Shown: one piece after another, positions 23,989 to 25,454 of the stretch | How positions within the stretch are numbered: position 1 is the stretch's first letter | How the letters are laid out: the number at the start of each line of letters is the position of its first letter | Source: CAZIPN01 sp964541225 | Lineage (GTDB): Bacteria > Actinomycetota > Coriobacteriia > Anaerosomatales > JAAXUF01 | Length of the DNA stretch: 25,454 nucleotides | Assembly (NCBI GenBank): GCA_964541225.1 | Contig: CAZIPN010000026.1 | Span: 1 to 25,454 of the forward strand | Direction of reading: 5' to 3' | Made by a program: the position numbers and the translations under genes | The notes under the pieces: generated by a model | What the model saw: the letters and a program-made list of their open reading frames with translations, nothing else | Databases searched by the model: none | What the model was told of the DNA's origin: nothing

Positions 23989-24163
23989 TGCTTCCTTTCC
24001 CTTCACTCGGCACGACAAGGGTGAGGGTGACTATGACGCCCGAGGGGCGACAGGTCACACAAGAATAGGGGCGAAGGTCTCAAGCACCTCCATGCGGTGT
24101 GTGCACGACGGTCGACGGCATGTACAGTCGGTGAGTGGTAGACAAGTATTGACAATTCCAACC

Positions 24164-24760
24164 CTACATCTCCCGCCTGGCTTCGAGCGCGCGACCAAGC
24201 GTGACCTCATCCGCGAACTCAAGGTCGCCGCCAACAGGCAAGCCACTCGCGATTCGCGTGACTCTCACGCCCAGCGGCTTGATGAGTCGCGCCAAGTACA
24301 GCGCCGTCGTCTCACCTTCCACGTTGGGGTTGGTGGCAATGACGACTTCTGTGACCTCGCCATCTGACAGCCTGTCAATCAGCTCACGGATCTTGAGCCG
24401 TTCGGGTCCGATCCCGTCGATGGGCGAGATCGCACCCTGCAGTACATGATACGTGCCGTGGAACTCGCCCGTACGATCAAGCGCGACGAGGTCGCGCGGT
24501 TCTTCCACAACGCAGATCTTCGTGCGATCTCGCTGAGGGTCCGAGCACACCTCGCACAACTCTTCCTCAGCGAAGTTGAAGCAAACCGGGCAGAAGTGGA
24601 TCGTCCTCTTGACCTCAACGATCGCCTCGGCAAGACGCTGCGCATCGGCGTTCTCGGACGCAAGCAGCCAGTACGCGATGCGCTGGGCCGACTTCGGGCC
24701 GATGCCGGGAAGACGCTCGAGTTCCTCGAGGAGGCGAGCAATAGGCGGAGCATAGCGCAT
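24164..24760 (-). CDS. recR: Recombination protein RecR
   Basis: 198 residues, as expected. RecR forms a ring with RecO to load RecA during gap repair. Helix-hairpin-helix at 8-28 (LERLPGIGPKSAQRIAYWLL), a four-cysteine zinc finger (CPVC at 57-60 and CEVC at 69-72), a Toprim domain (about 80-175) with VVEEPRDLVAL, GAISPIDGIGP and ATNPNVEGETTALYL. ATG 24760 is 3 bases after the ybaB stop with no strong ribosome binding site, consistent with coupling in the dnaX-ybaB-recR order. Confidence 0.97.
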   Translation of the reverse strand: MRYAPPIARLLEELERLPGIGPKSAQRIAYWLLASENADAQRLAEAIVEVKRTIHFCPVCFNFAEEELCEVCSDPQRDRTKICVVEEPRDLVALDRTGEFHGTYHVLQGAISPIDGIGPERLKIRELIDRLSDGEVTEVVIATNPNVEGETTALYLARLIKPLGVRVTRIASGLPVGGDLEFADEVTLGRALEARREM

Positions 24761-24763
24761 CGG

Positions 24764-25072
24764 CTACATCAAGCCCGGAAGGTTCATACCGCCGGTGACT
24801 TCCCCCAGGCGGCTGGCAGCCAGTTCCTGTGCCGAGCGAATCGCCTCGTTGACAGCAGCCAGCACGATATCTTGCAGCATCTCCGCGTCGTCAGGATCGA
24901 TGGCGCTTGGATCGATCGTGACGGACGTGACCTGCATGTCGCCCGTGATTGAGACCTTGACCATTCCTCCACCAGCCGACGCCTCAACCACCTCGTTCTT
25001 GAGGTCCTCTTGCACCTTGGCCATCTTGGCCTGCATCTTCTGCGCCTGCTTCATCATGTTGCCCATGTTCAC
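24764..25072 (-). CDS. YbaB/EbfC nucleoid-associated protein
   Basis: 102 residues. The start (MGNMMKQAQKMQAKMAKVQE), a helical tweezer arm, and the VKVSITGDMQVTSVTIDPSA strand region are typical of YbaB/EbfC, a small dimeric DNA-binding protein found between dnaX and recR in many bacteria. GTG 25072 has AGAGGA 8 bases upstream; ATG 25066 is a close alternative. It follows the dnaX stop by one base. Confidence 0.95.
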   Translation of the reverse strand: MNMGNMMKQAQKMQAKMAKVQEDLKNEVVEASAGGGMVKVSITGDMQVTSVTIDPSAIDPDDAEMLQDIVLAAVNEAIRSAQELAASRLGEVTGGMNLPGLM

Positions 25073-25073
25073 G

Positions 25074-25454
25074 TTAGTCGTCCTCTCTCAGGTCGTTCTC
25101 GAACAGTCCCTCGTCGGCGTAGCTGTTCGTCTCCACCGAATCCTGCGCGCCCGCCTCGTCGCCGAGAATACCTTCGCCTTGAGCAGGCGACTCTACTGGC
25201 GCTGCATGCTCGGCCACTATCTGAGCGCCGAGGTGCTCGGTAAGCAATCGTTTGATGTCATCCCCCGCATCGACGGACGACGGGCCAGCCGATGGCTGGA
25301 AGGTGCCAGAGTGGTGCACGACGCTAGCCTGCGTCAAGCCGTCGGCATCAGCGTGGCCCGCCACGCGTGGAGAATCGCCGATGGGGTCGGAATCGCCCGA
25401 CCGGTCCGACGCCGGGTCGGCAGACGGGTCCAACGCTGGGTCAGCGGACGGGTC
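25074..25454 (-). CDS. dnaX: DNA polymerase III gamma/tau subunit, C-terminal end
   Basis: The frame runs in from the right edge and stops at 25074, giving the last 126 residues. The segment DDIKRLLTEHLGAQIVAEHA resembles the C-terminal helical motif of actinobacterial DnaX, and the position before ybaB and recR is the usual one. The first 45 residues are a low-complexity Asp/Pro/Ala/Ser linker with the repeat DPSADPA. The ATPase domain is outside the window, so the identity rests on the tail and the context. Confidence 0.8.
   Translation of the reverse strand, partial: DPSADPALDPSADPASDRSGDSDPIGDSPRVAGHADADGLTQASVVHHSGTFQPSAGPSSVDAGDDIKRLLTEHLGAQIVAEHAAPVESPAQGEGILGDEAGAQDSVETNSYADEGLFENDLREDD

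Noticed and set aside
24117..24155. TTGTCA and TGTACA as a promoter for the por operon
   Set aside because: The spacing between -35-like and -10-like hexamers does not fit 16-18 bases for any pair.
24055..24246. 63-codon minus-strand frame downstream of recR
   Set aside because: It overlaps the recR 3' end in another frame, is arginine-rich and has no ribosome binding site.

Overview
All 20 protein genes in this window lie on the minus strand, so transcription runs from right to left. The DNA is GC-rich, with GTG and TTG starts and many 1-4 base gene overlaps. The content suggests an anaerobic high-GC Gram-positive bacterium. A four-subunit pyruvate:ferredoxin oxidoreductase, oxygen-sensitive Fe-S proteins, an actinobacterial-style aspartokinase with an apparent internal start, and the dnaX-ybaB-recR order fit a member of Actinomycetota such as the Coriobacteriia/Anaerosomatales relatives. 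That placement is inference; there is no rRNA or other taxonomic marker here.

Right end (25454 to 24164): the 3' end of dnaX, then ybaB and recR, the classic replication/recombination cluster. Next (23988 to 20946) is a tight porG-porD-porA-porB operon closed by a strong hairpin, with a 31-base tandem duplication at its stop codon. A large membrane HD-GYP sensor (20734 to 18164) follows, then lysC-asd (18046 to 15765), the entry to lysine, threonine and methionine synthesis.

The middle (15717 to 8779) is a signalling block: an OmpR-type regulator and its HAMP histidine kinase, a PocR-GAF-GAF-HD-GYP protein, a queT-type transporter, and, overlapping queT, a fusion of a ferredoxin/[FeFe]-hydrogenase-like module with a GGDEF diguanylate cyclase. 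With the membrane HD-GYP protein this gives one predicted maker and two predicted breakers of cyclic di-GMP within about 12 kb. The hydrogenase-like cyclase is the most unusual item. It looks like a redox or hydrogen sensor wired directly to c-di-GMP synthesis.

Left part (8638 to 1): an AmrS-type radical SAM enzyme, a cytoplasmic GT2-like glycosyltransferase, then a compact set of overlapping genes: a TauE/SafE transporter (interrupted by a 100-N assembly gap), a GNAT acetyltransferase, a LytS/LytTR two-component pair and a metallophosphoesterase. After a 226-base spacer with cysteine-rich short reading frames comes a multi-domain GAF-PAS-PAS-GAF sensor that runs off the left edge.

There is no gene-free stretch over 300 bases. 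I saw no rRNA, tRNA, CRISPR array, insertion sequence or phage gene.
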